Assembly: GCA_003222245.1 (NCBI GenBank)
Contig: QHVH01000009.1
Location: forward strand, 62,001-126,000
Direction: 5' to 3'
Source of the DNA: Blastocatellia bacterium AA13
Lineage (GTDB): Bacteria > Acidobacteriota > Blastocatellia > UBA7656
Length of the DNA: 64,000 bases
Of this stretch, positions 28,796-39,315 are shown one piece after another. Each line of letters begins with the position of its first letter. Within the stretch, counting starts at the first letter, position 1. A program made the translations under genes and the position numbers. The notes under the pieces were generated by a model. That model did not search any database. It saw only the letters and a program-made list of their open reading frames with translations, and was not told where the DNA came from.

Positions 28796-29704
28796 ATGAA
28801 GATCTTGATCTGCAGCGATGGATCCGCTCAGGCCGACAGCGCCATAAACTTCGGCGGACTGATTGCCGCGGCAAGCGCCGCCGAGGTCACCTTGTTCGGG
28901 ATCACCGAAAAGGCCTCTGAAGAAGAGCCCATCTTCGACTCGCTCAGGCGAGGCCAGCAGCTATTGAGAGACGCAAGCGTCAGCGCCGAGTTGACTATCA
29001 AATCCGGTGAACCCATCGAGGAGATCGTCAAGCGGACCCAGGAAACAGATTACGACCTTGTCGTAATCGGAGCCGTCCGAAAAGGAACACGAGGGCCTTT
29101 CTTGATGTCGGCGAAGGCATACAAGATCATCAAGGCCGTTTCGCCTCCCGTGCTGGTCGTGATCGGGAAACGGCAGCGCCTCGCGCGAATCTTAATATGC
29201 AGCGGCGGTGAGAAGTACATCGACCAGGCCGTAGCCTTCGCCGGAAATCTGGCTCGTTCCTCGGCCGCATCGGTGACGGTCCTGCACGTAATGGCGGAGC
29301 CTCCCGAAGTGTATTCCGAACTTATCAGGATGGAGGAAGACGTCAACGTTCTGCTCCATTCCAATTCCGATCTCGGCCGCAATCTTCGACACGAGAAGGA
29401 AGCGCTCGAACGGATGGGCGTGTCGAGCGAGGTCAGGCTCAAACACGGCCTCGTTATAAGCGAGGTATTCAAAGAGATCAAACGCGGCGACTACGATCTT
29501 GTGGTGACCGGATCGTCCCCCGTCGGCGGAAACCTGCGGACTTATATAATGGGCAATATCACCCGCGAGATCGTAAATCGCGCGGAGTGTCCGGTCCTTG
29601 TGGTCCGGAGCGCGGCCGAACCGGTCGGATTGGGGCGCAGTTTGAAAGGCTTGCTGTCGGACATAACGCACGCCTTCGCGCCTTCCAAAGAAGAAAGCAA
29701 GTGA
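28796..29704 (+). CDS. Tandem universal stress protein
   Basis: A 302-residue protein with two UspA domains, about residues 1-125 and 128-285. Domain 1 begins KILICSDGSAQAD and ends PPVLVVIGK. Domain 2 begins ILICSGGEKYIDQA and carries VTGSSPVGGNL near the nucleotide-binding loop, then ends CPVLVVRS. The glycine pattern for ATP binding is partly kept in domain 2. Cytoplasmic, role in stress survival by family. Its TGA overlaps the GTG start of the downstream methyltransferase. Confidence 0.92.
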   Translation: MKILICSDGSAQADSAINFGGLIAAASAAEVTLFGITEKASEEEPIFDSLRRGQQLLRDASVSAELTIKSGEPIEEIVKRTQETDYDLVVIGAVRKGTRGPFLMSAKAYKIIKAVSPPVLVVIGKRQRLARILICSGGEKYIDQAVAFAGNLARSSAASVTVLHVMAEPPEVYSELIRMEEDVNVLLHSNSDLGRNLRHEKEALERMGVSSEVRLKHGLVISEVFKEIKRGDYDLVVTGSSPVGGNLRTYIMGNITREIVNRAECPVLVVRSAAEPVGLGRSLKGLLSDITHAFAPSKEESK

Positions 29705-30333
29705 AGGGCGGGTTCTATGACAGGTATCTGCTTCCGCGGCTGCTCGAATGGGCGCTCGGTTCCCCGGCCTGTCAACGCGAGCGGGAGATCACGCTCGCCC
29801 TCTCTCGCGGAAAGACTCTCGAGATAGGATTCGGAACAGGTCTCAACCTGCCGCACTATCCCTCGTCGGTCACCGACCTGACCGTCGTCGATTCGGTGGA
29901 GATGCCCGGAAAGAAGATTGAAGCACGAATCGGCGCGGCGGCTTTTCCGGTTCACAGGACAACACTGGACGCAAGCTCGCGGCTTCCGGCTGATGATTGC
30001 AGCTTCGACAGCATAGTGACGACCTGGACCCTTTGCTCGATTGGAAACCTCGAAGCGGCGCTCAGCGAGATTCGCAGGGTTCTCAAGCCTGACGGAATCT
30101 ATCTCTTTCTCGAGCACGGGCGCAGCGATGATCCACGAATTGCCAGGCGCCAGGATTTCATCAATCCGCTTCATCGATGCCTGGGCCGCGGCTGCAACAT
30201 CAATCGCAAGATCGATCGCTTTCTCCAGGAGGCGGGCCTTGTTATCGAAACCATGGATCGCTTCATACTCCCGTTCGCTCCTCGCGTTTCGGGCGAGATG
30301 TACAGAGGGACGGCTCGCCGCAACGAGATTTGA
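29701..30333 (+). CDS. Class I SAM-dependent methyltransferase, METTL7/PmtA-like
   Basis: A 210-residue enzyme. Motif I LEIGFGTGLNLPHY is near residue 42, motif IV is FDSIVTTWTLCSI, and the block RVLKPDGIYLFLEHG followed by NPLHRCLGRGCNINRKI is shared with METTL7-type thiol methyltransferases and small UbiE/PmtA-like enzymes. GTG 29701 overlaps the stop of the stress-protein gene as GTGA, giving translational coupling. It is followed, after 135 bp, by egtD. The acceptor is not proven; a thiol or small metabolite is my inference. Confidence 0.8.
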   Translation: MKGGFYDRYLLPRLLEWALGSPACQREREITLALSRGKTLEIGFGTGLNLPHYPSSVTDLTVVDSVEMPGKKIEARIGAAAFPVHRTTLDASSRLPADDCSFDSIVTTWTLCSIGNLEAALSEIRRVLKPDGIYLFLEHGRSDDPRIARRQDFINPLHRCLGRGCNINRKIDRFLQEAGLVIETMDRFILPFAPRVSGEMYRGTARRNEI

Positions 30334-30468
30334 GCACCGCCGGGACCGCGGCCTCAAGATGTAGCTTAATAATGACGCGCCGCTTGCCTGTTTGCGCTCC
30401 GGCTGGGACAATGCGACGGTTGTAAAACGGCGGGCGCGGGACCCGTCCGGCAGATACCTGAGGAGCTT

Positions 30469-31470
30469 ATGACGCCCAAACGATCCGAACGATTAACAAT
30501 CATAAGTCTGGGATCTGATATTGACTCGAACGAGTTCGCTCGCGATGTGGCCGCGGGTCTGACCTCGACTCCAAAGGCATTGCTCCCGAAATATTTTTAT
30601 GACGATCTCGGGTCGCGTCTCTTCGAAGCCATTTGCCTGCTGCCAGAGTATTATCTTACTCGCGCCGAATCGGAGATCCTCAGTTCGAACGCGGATGAGA
30701 TCGCCGGTTCCGTGGCCGGAGCGGTTCGCCTTATCGAATTTGGCAGCGGAAGCTCGGAGAAGACGCGGTTCCTGATCGAGGCATTTCTCAGACGACAGCA
30801 CACGCTTCATTACCTGCCGGTCGACATCTCGCGGATGAGCCTCGAGCGAAGCGCTCGAGAGATGCTGCACGACTATCCCGGTTTGAGCGTGACCGCATAT
30901 GCCATGCGATACGCAGCCGCGCTTTCGCGGTTTTCCGCTGAACCGCCGGTGACCGGCGTTCGCAATCTGGCTCTGTTTCTTGGCTCGAATATAGGAAATT
31001 TTGACGCCGAAGAGTCGCGCGCTTTTCTCCAAGGCGTTCGCAAGGTAGTAGGAAAGGGCGGGGCGCTGCTGCTTGGCGCGGACTTGAGGAAATCGCCTGA
31101 CGTGTTGCTGCCGGCCTACAACGATTCGCTCGGAGTGACTGCCGCCTTCAATTTGAATATTCTCGTGCGGATAAATCGGGAACTGGGCGGCGAATTTGAT
31201 ATTTCGACATTCGAGCATCGGGTGAAGTACGACCAGGAACGCGGGCGAGTCGAGATGCATATCGCCAGCACGCGCCCGCAGGCTGTTCGCATTGAGGCCC
31301 TCGATCTGGAGATCGACTTTGCGGAGGGCGAAACGATTCACACCGAGGACTCTTACAAGTTCGATCTCGCTCAACTGTCCGCGCTGGCAGCCGATACGGG
31401 CTTTTCACTCGACCAAAGCTGGCGGGACAGCCTTGGCAGGTTTAGCTTTAATCTGCTTGTCGCCGGTTGA
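30469..31470 (+). CDS. egtD: L-histidine N-alpha-methyltransferase
   Basis: A 333-residue enzyme of the EgtD family, which trimethylates histidine to hercynine with three SAM molecules, the first step of ergothioneine synthesis. Diagnostic blocks: PKYFYDDLGSRLFEAICLLP (40-59), EYYLTRAE, FGSGSSEKTR, GSNIGN with the substrate-binding Asn (N174), AYNDSLGVTAAFN, and HTEDSYKF with the conserved Glu near the C-terminus. Full length. No egtB follows, so the rest of the pathway must lie elsewhere. A GAGGAG Shine-Dalgarno precedes ATG 30469. Confidence 0.93.
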   Translation: MTPKRSERLTIISLGSDIDSNEFARDVAAGLTSTPKALLPKYFYDDLGSRLFEAICLLPEYYLTRAESEILSSNADEIAGSVAGAVRLIEFGSGSSEKTRFLIEAFLRRQHTLHYLPVDISRMSLERSAREMLHDYPGLSVTAYAMRYAAALSRFSAEPPVTGVRNLALFLGSNIGNFDAEESRAFLQGVRKVVGKGGALLLGADLRKSPDVLLPAYNDSLGVTAAFNLNILVRINRELGGEFDISTFEHRVKYDQERGRVEMHIASTRPQAVRIEALDLEIDFAEGETIHTEDSYKFDLAQLSALAADTGFSLDQSWRDSLGRFSFNLLVAG

Positions 31471-31556
31471 AACACAAGCCTCCGTTTTTCTAAACCTGGC
31501 GCGAACAATCGTCGTACAGCGAGTTGCCCGCATCCGGTTTTTCGCCGTTGTAGCCC

Positions 31557-32801
31557 ATGAGACATCTGATTTCATTCTTTACGGACGCTTTCAAAATCGC
31601 GCTCGAGTCCATCTACTCGCATAAGCTCAGGGCCTTTCTCACTCTAATCGGAATCATAATTGGGGTTGCCTCGGTAGTCGTCGTCGGTGCGTCTATAAGC
31701 GGGCTGAACTCGTATGTCCTCACCACTGTTGCCAAACTCCTCGGCGTCAATCATTTCATGGTGGACCGGATGGTCAGCGCTACTCATCTTACAGAGGAAG
31801 AATGGCGGAGACGCGATAAACGCAATAAGAAGCTCACCTGGGACGACTACGACTGGCTGAGGACTCAATGCGAAACCTGCAAGGAAGTCGGCGCTGAAAC
31901 AGGAACGTCTCGCGATTTGCGCCAGGGCGGCGAAGAGCTGTTCGGAACCCAGATAATGGGCGTCACCGCGAATATGGGCGAGATCGAGGACAAGGACATC
32001 AGCGAAGGCCGCTTCCTGATTAACTACGAAGTCGAGCACGCCGAAAACGTATGCGTCATCGGCTTCGACCTGAAGGAGAAATTCTTTCCGGGCGCCACTC
32101 CGATCGGCAAGTCGATAAAGATATCCGATGTCGTAATGCAGGTCGTCGGAGTAGAAGCGAAGCGCGGCTCCTTCGTGGGACAATCATTGGACAACCTCGC
32201 ATACATCCCTCTGACTACCTTTGAGAAGATGTTCGGCAGGCGCCGGAGCCTGCAACTCCACGGCAAATCCGAAGACCGAGAACGATTCCACGCGACGATC
32301 GAACAGGCTCGGTTGGCTATGCGCAACCGCCATAAGCTGAAGGGAAACGATGAGGATGATTTCGGGCTGGTCAACGTAGACGACATGAACAACGGTGTCG
32401 ATCAGTTTACCGGCGCCATAGCCGCCGTTGTCGTTCCTATCACCTGTATCTCGCTGCTGGTCGGCGGCATCGTCGTCATGAACATCATGCTGGTGAGCGT
32501 AACCGAACGAACTTTCGAGATAGGGTTGAGGAAAGCTTGCGGCGCTCGCGGCAACCACATCTTGATGCAATTCCTGATTGAGTCCGCGCTGCTGTCATCG
32601 GTCGGAGGCATCCTGGGTTTGCTGTTGGCATCCGGACTAGCCTCACTTGTGAGGGCAACGACTCCGGTTCCGATGACTATTACGATACCCTATGTTGTGC
32701 TCTCGATCGGCGTTTCGGCAGGGGTGGGCCTGATCTTCGGAATATATCCGGCCTACAAGGCCTCGAAGCTCGATCCCATCCGCGCGCTCACAAAGATTTG
32801 A
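31557..32801 (+). CDS. MacB/FtsX-type ABC transporter permease, first of pair
   Basis: A 414-residue permease: N-terminal transmembrane helix (about 25-50, [20 protein letters not shown]), a large periplasmic domain (about 55-275), and three C-terminal helices with the family motif [22 protein letters not shown]. No ATP-binding domain is fused and none is adjacent. The periplasmic domain has an uncommon CETCKE motif that could form a disulfide. It overlaps or abuts the second permease gene, implying a heterodimer. Export of a peptide or lipid-like compound is the usual role in this family. Confidence 0.9.
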   Translation: MRHLISFFTDAFKIALESIYSHKLRAFLTLIGIIIGVASVVVVGASISGLNSYVLTTVAKLLGVNHFMVDRMVSATHLTEEEWRRRDKRNKKLTWDDYDWLRTQCETCKEVGAETGTSRDLRQGGEELFGTQIMGVTANMGEIEDKDISEGRFLINYEVEHAENVCVIGFDLKEKFFPGATPIGKSIKISDVVMQVVGVEAKRGSFVGQSLDNLAYIPLTTFEKMFGRRRSLQLHGKSEDRERFHATIEQARLAMRNRHKLKGNDEDDFGLVNVDDMNNGVDQFTGAIAAVVVPITCISLLVGGIVVMNIMLVSVTERTFEIGLRKACGARGNHILMQFLIESALLSSVGGILGLLLASGLASLVRATTPVPMTITIPYVVLSIGVSAGVGLIFGIYPAYKASKLDPIRALTKI

Positions 32802-32806
32802 CAGCT

Positions 32807-34060
<1,254 letters not shown>

Positions 34061-34382
34061 AGCCTCACGTATCAGCGAGCCCTCAATGTTGAAAGACGGT
34101 TGAAATACGAGGCCGCGGCGACACAAATACGGCTTTACTTCTGAAATATCAAACCTCCAGCCCGCCCATTCGGAAACAATTCGCCTACTCCCTCGCACCG
34201 AGGGCTTCGCTGCGCTTCACCCCGGCTGTTGACGCGTTCCTCTTCAGGGAACCCCAGCGGTTCACAACATCTTCGCTGAGGCCGGCGGCGGGATGACGCA
34301 CCGCCCTCAGTGTGTATAATTAGGCCTGTTCGGGTGAAGATTCGGATTCGCCAATCATAGCGGAAAGGAATGGTAAGAAAAC
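34061..34382. other. Intergenic region of 322 bp
   Basis: No gene seen. It holds a compact GC hairpin (CCCTCG at 34190-34195, loop CAC, CGAGGG at 34199-34204), a candidate terminator for the permease operon, and near its end a promoter for the downstream gene. Confidence 0.5.
34293..34320 (+). promoter_or_regulatory. Predicted promoter of the double-psi-barrel-like gene
   Basis: ATGACG (34293-34298, four matches to TTGACA), 16-bp spacer, perfect TATAAT (34315-34320). The leader before GTG 34383 would be about 55 nt. Confidence 0.5.
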
Positions 34383-35093
34383 GTGGCCAAGGCCGGCGAT
34401 AAGAAAGAAACCGAAACGGTAAAACGTCCAAAACAATCCCCTTCGAACGCTGGGGCGAAGAAGACCTCAAACCCGGCTCCTGGAGCCGGAAATAAGGCGG
34501 CGCTGTCCGCAAAAAAATCAGGGGCGGCGCCTTCGAACACTGAATCCGCCGAATCCGCGCAGTCAGAGTTGAAAGGCGATCAGGCAGTTCCGCCGCAAGC
34601 GCAAGACAATCAACCGGCGCCGCCACATCCGGCGCCCGCGGTTCAAGAAACGGCTCAAGAAGAGGTCAGCGAGCTCGAGGGCGTGAGACTTCCCGCCGCG
34701 CGAGGGCGAACAGGCATCTTTGGAGGGCCGAAAGATCGGAGCGCAAAGCCCGAGGACAAGCTCGCATTGCCCACCGGCTTGCACTTTCAATACGAGCGAT
34801 ATCGAACCCTGAACCCGAACCACTTCTACTGCGCGATGCGATGGGACTATCGCCAGAATCATATGAGCGCCGAAGAAGGAAAGCGCTGGTTCGCCAATAA
34901 GAAAATTCGAGTGATCAATCCTCGCAACGGAGTCGCGGTAATTCTTCGAGCCGTGGATTACGGGCCGCACGAGAGCACGGGGTTGATAATGTCGATTTCA
35001 CCGGCGGCGGCCGAAGCGCTTGGGCTGGCCGACGACGACGAAATAAAGTGCGAGTTTGCCGATCAGAAATCCCGGTTCGGCATCGAGCAATAG
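34383..35093 (+). CDS. Protein with disordered N-terminus and double-psi beta-barrel-like C-terminus
   Basis: A 236-residue protein starting with GTG 34383. Residues 1-125 are low complexity, rich in Lys, Ala, Pro and Gln. The C-terminal 60 residues (INPRNGVAVILRAVDYGPHE, then MSISPAAAEALGL and DDEIKCEF) resemble the double-psi beta-barrel of RlpA/expansin-type proteins, including the D-x-G-P loop that carries the catalytic Asp in RlpA. No signal peptide is visible, which is unusual for a cell-wall enzyme, so the role is open. It is followed 15 bp later by the E1-alpha gene. Confidence 0.6.
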   Translation: MAKAGDKKETETVKRPKQSPSNAGAKKTSNPAPGAGNKAALSAKKSGAAPSNTESAESAQSELKGDQAVPPQAQDNQPAPPHPAPAVQETAQEEVSELEGVRLPAARGRTGIFGGPKDRSAKPEDKLALPTGLHFQYERYRTLNPNHFYCAMRWDYRQNHMSAEEGKRWFANKKIRVINPRNGVAVILRAVDYGPHESTGLIMSISPAAAEALGLADDDEIKCEFADQKSRFGIEQ

Positions 35094-35108
35094 GCTGGAG
35101 CGGTAGAG

Positions 35109-36290
35109 ATGATTCGTTATCCCGCGTTCGATCCGCCGGAATACCTTAACTGGAAGCCCGACTCGGAGGTGCTCGCCGAATATCGACGCACCCTCGAGAA
35201 GATTCCCGAGCGGCAGAAGATAATCCGCGCTCTATCAAATGAACAATTGCTTTCGCTGTATGAAGGCCTCCTTCGAAATCGCCTGCACGACATCGCTCTG
35301 AAACGCTGGGTGAAGCAGGGCGTAATCTCGAAATCCTGGCTGGGCACTGGTGAAGAGGCCGCGACAATCGGACCCGTGCACGCATTGAATCGAGGACTCG
35401 ACGATACTCCGCGCGACTTCATCGCTCCGATGATACGAAACGCGGGAGCCTGCCACGAAATGGGGATGACTGTGGCGGATATGCTGCGGGGTTATCTCGG
35501 CACGGCGGACTCTCCTACGCGGGGCCGAGATCTTCACATAGGCGACCTGAGCAAGGGTGTGCTCGCGCCGATAAGCCACGTCGCCGAGATGGTTCCGGTG
35601 ACCGCCGGCATCGCGCTGACGTTCAAGATGCGTAATGAGTCCCGGATTGCGATGACATGGGTGGGCGACGGCTCGACCAAGGCGGGTCCCTTTCACGAAG
35701 GGATCAATTTCGCCTGCGCTCAGCGGGCGCCGCTCATACTTATCGTTCAGAACAACCAGGTGGCGCTGGGAACGAGACTCGGCCAGTACCATCGCGGCTC
35801 GTTTCTGGCGATGTCGGGGGTATACGGGCTGCCAGGCGAGAGCTTTGACGGGAACAACGTGCTGGACGCCTATGCGGCAATGAAGCTCGCCTCGGATTTC
35901 GCTCGAACTGGTCGCGGTCCGTACCTGCTGGTAGCCGAGACATTTCGGCTCGGCGGCCATGCGACTCACGATGAGAGGGAGGCCCGCGAGACCTTTCCCG
36001 CCGACTTATTCGAATACTGGGGCAAGCGAGATCCCATCGGGTGCTTCGAATACTATCTAGCCGATGACACGATGGATCTGGAAAGCGGCCGGCGCATCCG
36101 AAAGAGCGCTTCTCTTCGTGAAAAAAATCTGGAGGTGCTCGCCGCGATCGAGCAGCGCGTTATTGCCGAGGTCGATGTCGCGGCCGAAGAAGCCCTGCGC
36201 AGCTCGCGCGAGCACGCGCCTGTTCCCGAATCGGCGGCGGAAGGCGTATATGCCGATAGCGCGGCGCGGCGCGCCGAAATTCTCGCCTGA
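35109..36290 (+). CDS. Thiamine-diphosphate-dependent dehydrogenase E1 component, alpha subunit
   Basis: A 393-residue alpha subunit of a 2-oxoacid dehydrogenase (pyruvate, acetoin or branched-chain type). The ThDP motif runs from GDGSTKAGPFHEGIN to IVQNNQ, with the usual GDG...NN spacing. RGRDLHIGD and GHATHDEREAR are typical of E1-alpha, the latter corresponding to the phosphorylation/active-site loop. No beta subunit, E2 or E3 gene follows, so it is an orphan here. The substrate cannot be told. Co-directional with its neighbours, 18 bp before the next gene. Confidence 0.9.
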   Translation: MIRYPAFDPPEYLNWKPDSEVLAEYRRTLEKIPERQKIIRALSNEQLLSLYEGLLRNRLHDIALKRWVKQGVISKSWLGTGEEAATIGPVHALNRGLDDTPRDFIAPMIRNAGACHEMGMTVADMLRGYLGTADSPTRGRDLHIGDLSKGVLAPISHVAEMVPVTAGIALTFKMRNESRIAMTWVGDGSTKAGPFHEGINFACAQRAPLILIVQNNQVALGTRLGQYHRGSFLAMSGVYGLPGESFDGNNVLDAYAAMKLASDFARTGRGPYLLVAETFRLGGHATHDEREARETFPADLFEYWGKRDPIGCFEYYLADDTMDLESGRRIRKSASLREKNLEVLAAIEQRVIAEVDVAAEEALRSSREHAPVPESAAEGVYADSAARRAEILA

Positions 36291-36308
36291 GCACCGACGG
36301 AGCGAGCG

Positions 36309-37079
36309 ATGATCAAGGCTCTCATACTGATACTCTTCACAGGGATTATTTCCTCGAACGTACCGGCGCAGTCGCGAAAGAAACATCCAACCCAAAAACC
36401 CGGCGCGAAGAAAACAACGCCGGCGGAAAAGCCCGAGACTCCTCCCGTTATAGGATCGAATGTATCGATCTTGACCAGAAACGGAGATCGCGTGGGGGGC
36501 ACATTGCTCGAGCTCACCGCTTTCAGCATTCGCCTGAAATCGGACGATCTGGAATCCGTGATCAGCCTGGACACGGTCGCTTCAATGGCATTTGGGGACG
36601 CCACACCGACGAAGGGCCAATCTCCCGCGGCGCCGTCGAGCGCGAACTTCACTCGCGATGTTGAAACAATGCTGGCCGCGTTTCAATCGCTCGCATCGGA
36701 GCTGCGAAACGACACGGGTTATACGGAGTACGGCAGACAGATCACCGATCTCAAAAGAGCCGCCGATAGGTTTGTAGTGAAATACGGCTCGTCCGAAGAA
36801 GCAACCGAATCGCGCTGCGCGGCGCTGGCCGCGGCCGCATTGACCGACTACAGTTGGGCGCGAACGATTTGGACTCTGAAATTCGGCTACAGCGGCAATG
36901 CCGCCGTGTCCGAAACTGATTCGCCCGCCGTCGCCGATGCGTTGAGCCTTTATTCCGACGTGAGACAAAGCGCGGCCGGCGGAACAAAGTTCAGCGCGGA
37001 CAAACTGATCAACGGGCTTTGGAAAAAAGCCTCTGAAAAAGTCGACGTTTTGCGCAGCCTTAGCGGCCGCTCCCGCTAA
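36309..37079 (+). CDS. Secreted protein with Sm-like N-terminal segment
   Basis: A 256-residue protein with a signal peptide (residues 1-21) and a basic linker. Residues about 52-100 (SILTRNGDRVGGTLLELTAF, then SIRLKSDDLESVISLDTVASM) look like a small SH3/Sm-type barrel as seen in other secreted bacterial proteins. The rest is mainly helical. I do not recognise the family. It lies 18 bp after the E1-alpha stop and is probably in the same transcript. Confidence 0.65.
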   Translation: MIKALILILFTGIISSNVPAQSRKKHPTQKPGAKKTTPAEKPETPPVIGSNVSILTRNGDRVGGTLLELTAFSIRLKSDDLESVISLDTVASMAFGDATPTKGQSPAAPSSANFTRDVETMLAAFQSLASELRNDTGYTEYGRQITDLKRAADRFVVKYGSSEEATESRCAALAAAALTDYSWARTIWTLKFGYSGNAAVSETDSPAVADALSLYSDVRQSAAGGTKFSADKLINGLWKKASEKVDVLRSLSGRSR

Positions 37080-37176
37080 CACGGTACTATTCCTGCCCTG
37101 CGCGGCACTCTTCCGAATTACGCCGGCAGTTGTGCGGCGCCGCCATCCGGCGCATTCTCTAACAACGGAGGAACAC

Positions 37177-38415
37177 ATGAAGAGATCCGACCAACCCAAG
37201 GCGCGAGACACGAAGCCGCTTTCTCGCCGCGAAATGTTCAAGCTCACCGCCGGAGCCGCGGCCTTCACCATTCTCGAGCGGCGCGCGCTTGCTCGGCCGA
37301 TTTCGGAGAATCGCTTTGCGGATCCATCGATCGTAGAATGCATCGCGGACAAGGACCCGTCCATGCGGCTGCCGATCCTCATCGATCTTCAAACGCATGT
37401 GTGGTGGCGCGCCGGAGGGATTCGGCGGATGTCTCAACGCGGCGAAACTTTTTTGAAAACACTGGCGGGCACGAGAGCCGGTGTTGTCGGCAGGCCGGTG
37501 CCCGTTGCCGATATGGGCCGCATAATGTTCATGGAAGATCTCTTCATGGAGAGCGAGACGGACCTGGCCTTCCTGAACAGTTTCGGAATGAAAGCCGCAT
37601 TTGATGGGGTCGATCTGTTCCCGCCGCGCGAAGCGGCTATGATTCGGTCGATGGCGCCCGCCCGGGTAAAGGTTCTCGGTTGCGTCGATCCGCCGGACGG
37701 CCAATCCGCCGCCGAGTCTCTTACATACCAGTGCGAACATCTGAAGATCGACGGCCTGAAGCTGTATCCGCCCGGCCCCGATATGCGCGGCTGGAGAATG
37801 GACGACGAAAAGAACACCTATCCTTTATATGAGATTCTGCGAAAGCACGGGGTCAAAAACATCTGCGTTCATAAAGGCCTGCCGGGGATATTTCTCGAAG
37901 AATATGTTCATCCCGAGGATATGTCGCGAGCGGCAGCGGACTTTCCCGATCTCAACTTCATAGCGTTTCACAGCGCATTCCCGTACGAAGCTGAACTTGC
38001 GGCGCAGGCAAAGAAAGCGAAGGTGAAGAACATCTATGCCGAGCTTGGCGCATTGGCTTCGGTTATGTCGTCCGATCCCGCGCGATTTGCAAAGCTGATG
38101 GGAACGCTTATGGACGGGCTCGGCCCCGATCATATTTTATGGGGAACGGACACGCCCGTAGTGGGACCGCCTCACTGGCAGATTCAGGGATTTCAAGCAT
38201 TCACGATTCCAGACGAAATGATCGAGAAGAACCACTATCAACAACTGACCGCCGATGTGAAGCGAAAGATATTCGGCGAGAACGCAGCCCGGCTGTTCAA
38301 TATAGATATCAAAGCCGCGCGCAAAACCGTGGAAGGCGATCTGCTGTATAAGCTTCGTGAAGATGGAAATCCGCTGCCGACAACCGTGAACACAAACAAG
38401 CTCCTAAAAAAATGA
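37177..38415 (+). CDS. Tat-exported amidohydrolase-2 family protein
   Basis: A 412-residue protein. The start is ATG 37177 with GGAGG upstream; an in-frame ATG at 37132 lacks one. Its N-terminus has a twin-arginine motif (SRREMFKLTAGAAAF), so it should be exported folded with its metal. The fold is an ACMSD-like TIM barrel: VHKGLPG and FHSAFPYE supply His ligands and WGTDTPV the catalytic Asp. The usual first HxH is changed to QTH (IDLQTHVW), so one ligand is different. First gene of a three-gene operon with another amidohydrolase and an M28-like protein. Confidence 0.8.
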   Translation: MKRSDQPKARDTKPLSRREMFKLTAGAAAFTILERRALARPISENRFADPSIVECIADKDPSMRLPILIDLQTHVWWRAGGIRRMSQRGETFLKTLAGTRAGVVGRPVPVADMGRIMFMEDLFMESETDLAFLNSFGMKAAFDGVDLFPPREAAMIRSMAPARVKVLGCVDPPDGQSAAESLTYQCEHLKIDGLKLYPPGPDMRGWRMDDEKNTYPLYEILRKHGVKNICVHKGLPGIFLEEYVHPEDMSRAAADFPDLNFIAFHSAFPYEAELAAQAKKAKVKNIYAELGALASVMSSDPARFAKLMGTLMDGLGPDHILWGTDTPVVGPPHWQIQGFQAFTIPDEMIEKNHYQQLTADVKRKIFGENAARLFNIDIKAARKTVEGDLLYKLREDGNPLPTTVNTNKLLKK

Positions 38416-38461
38416 TCTCGAATGCGGGCTCGATGCCGACTGAACCCTGCGGTATTTAACA

Positions 38462-39313
38462 ATGCCAAAAGCCATCGACATGCATGTGCATCTTCCGACC
38501 GCGAGCTTTCTAGACGGCGCTGTAAGAATCTACAGGCTCGCCGCGGAGAAGTTCTTTCGGACCAATGTCACCATCCGGGACATGGACGAAGTAGCGCGGC
38601 TCTACTCTGATCTGGACATTGTCGGAGTACTGTTGGCCTGGGATGCCGAGACCGCGACCGGCCTGCCTCCGCTCACCAACGACGAAGTAGCCGGTATTGT
38701 AAAGACGTATCCGGAACAGTTCATCGGCTTCGCCAGCGTTGATCCGTGGAAAGGGCGAAGAGCCATCGACGAAATCGAGAGAGCGGTGACTGAGCTTGGC
38801 ATGCAAGGCGCCAAGTTTCATCCCGGAATTCAGGCCTTTTATCCAAATGATCCGCGCTTCTCTCCTCTCTTCGAAAAAATCTCCAAGCTTGGCGTGCCGG
38901 CTCTGTTTCACACCGGTACTAACGGATTGGGAGCCGGTCAGCCGGGCGGGATGGGTATCAAGCTCGATTACACGCGTCCGATCTATCTCGACTCGGTGGC
39001 CGCGGAGTTTCCCGACCTGACGATCATCGGCGCGCATCCAGCCTGGCCGTGGCACGAGGAGATGCTCGCCATCATCGGACATAAATCGAACGTATTCATG
39101 GATCTCTCCGGCTGGTCGCCGAAGTACATACCGACGCAGATCATGGATGAAGCGCGAACCCGGCTCCAGGATCGGATTATGTTTGGAAGCGATTATCCAT
39201 TCATCACGCCTGAGCGATGGCTTAAAGATTTCGACACACTGGAAGGCTTTTCGGATGAAGTGCGCCGGAAGATCCTCTACGATAATGCCGCGAGACTATT
39301 GAAGCTGGATTGA
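38462..39313 (+). CDS. Cytoplasmic amidohydrolase-2 (ACMSD-like) family protein
   Basis: A 283-residue TIM-barrel enzyme with a complete metal site: DMHVH at residues 6-10, FHPGI, LFHTGTNG, IGAHPAWPWHEE, and FGSDYPF with the catalytic Asp. Members include decarboxylases and hydrolases such as ACMSD and gamma-resorcylate decarboxylase; the actual reaction here is unknown. No signal peptide. It starts 46 bp after the first amidohydrolase and ends 2 nt before the third gene of the operon. Confidence 0.85.
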   Translation: MPKAIDMHVHLPTASFLDGAVRIYRLAAEKFFRTNVTIRDMDEVARLYSDLDIVGVLLAWDAETATGLPPLTNDEVAGIVKTYPEQFIGFASVDPWKGRRAIDEIERAVTELGMQGAKFHPGIQAFYPNDPRFSPLFEKISKLGVPALFHTGTNGLGAGQPGGMGIKLDYTRPIYLDSVAAEFPDLTIIGAHPAWPWHEEMLAIIGHKSNVFMDLSGWSPKYIPTQIMDEARTRLQDRIMFGSDYPFITPERWLKDFDTLEGFSDEVRRKILYDNAARLLKLD

Positions 39314-39315
39314 AG

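Noticed and set aside
29587-29700. An upstream extension of the methyltransferase inside the stress-protein gene
   Set aside because: It has no ribosome site, overlaps a conserved coding end, and the family begins at about the GTG 29701.
30493-31374. A long minus-strand frame opposite egtD
   Set aside because: EgtD matches its family along its whole length; the opposite frame has no ribosome site or recognisable motif.
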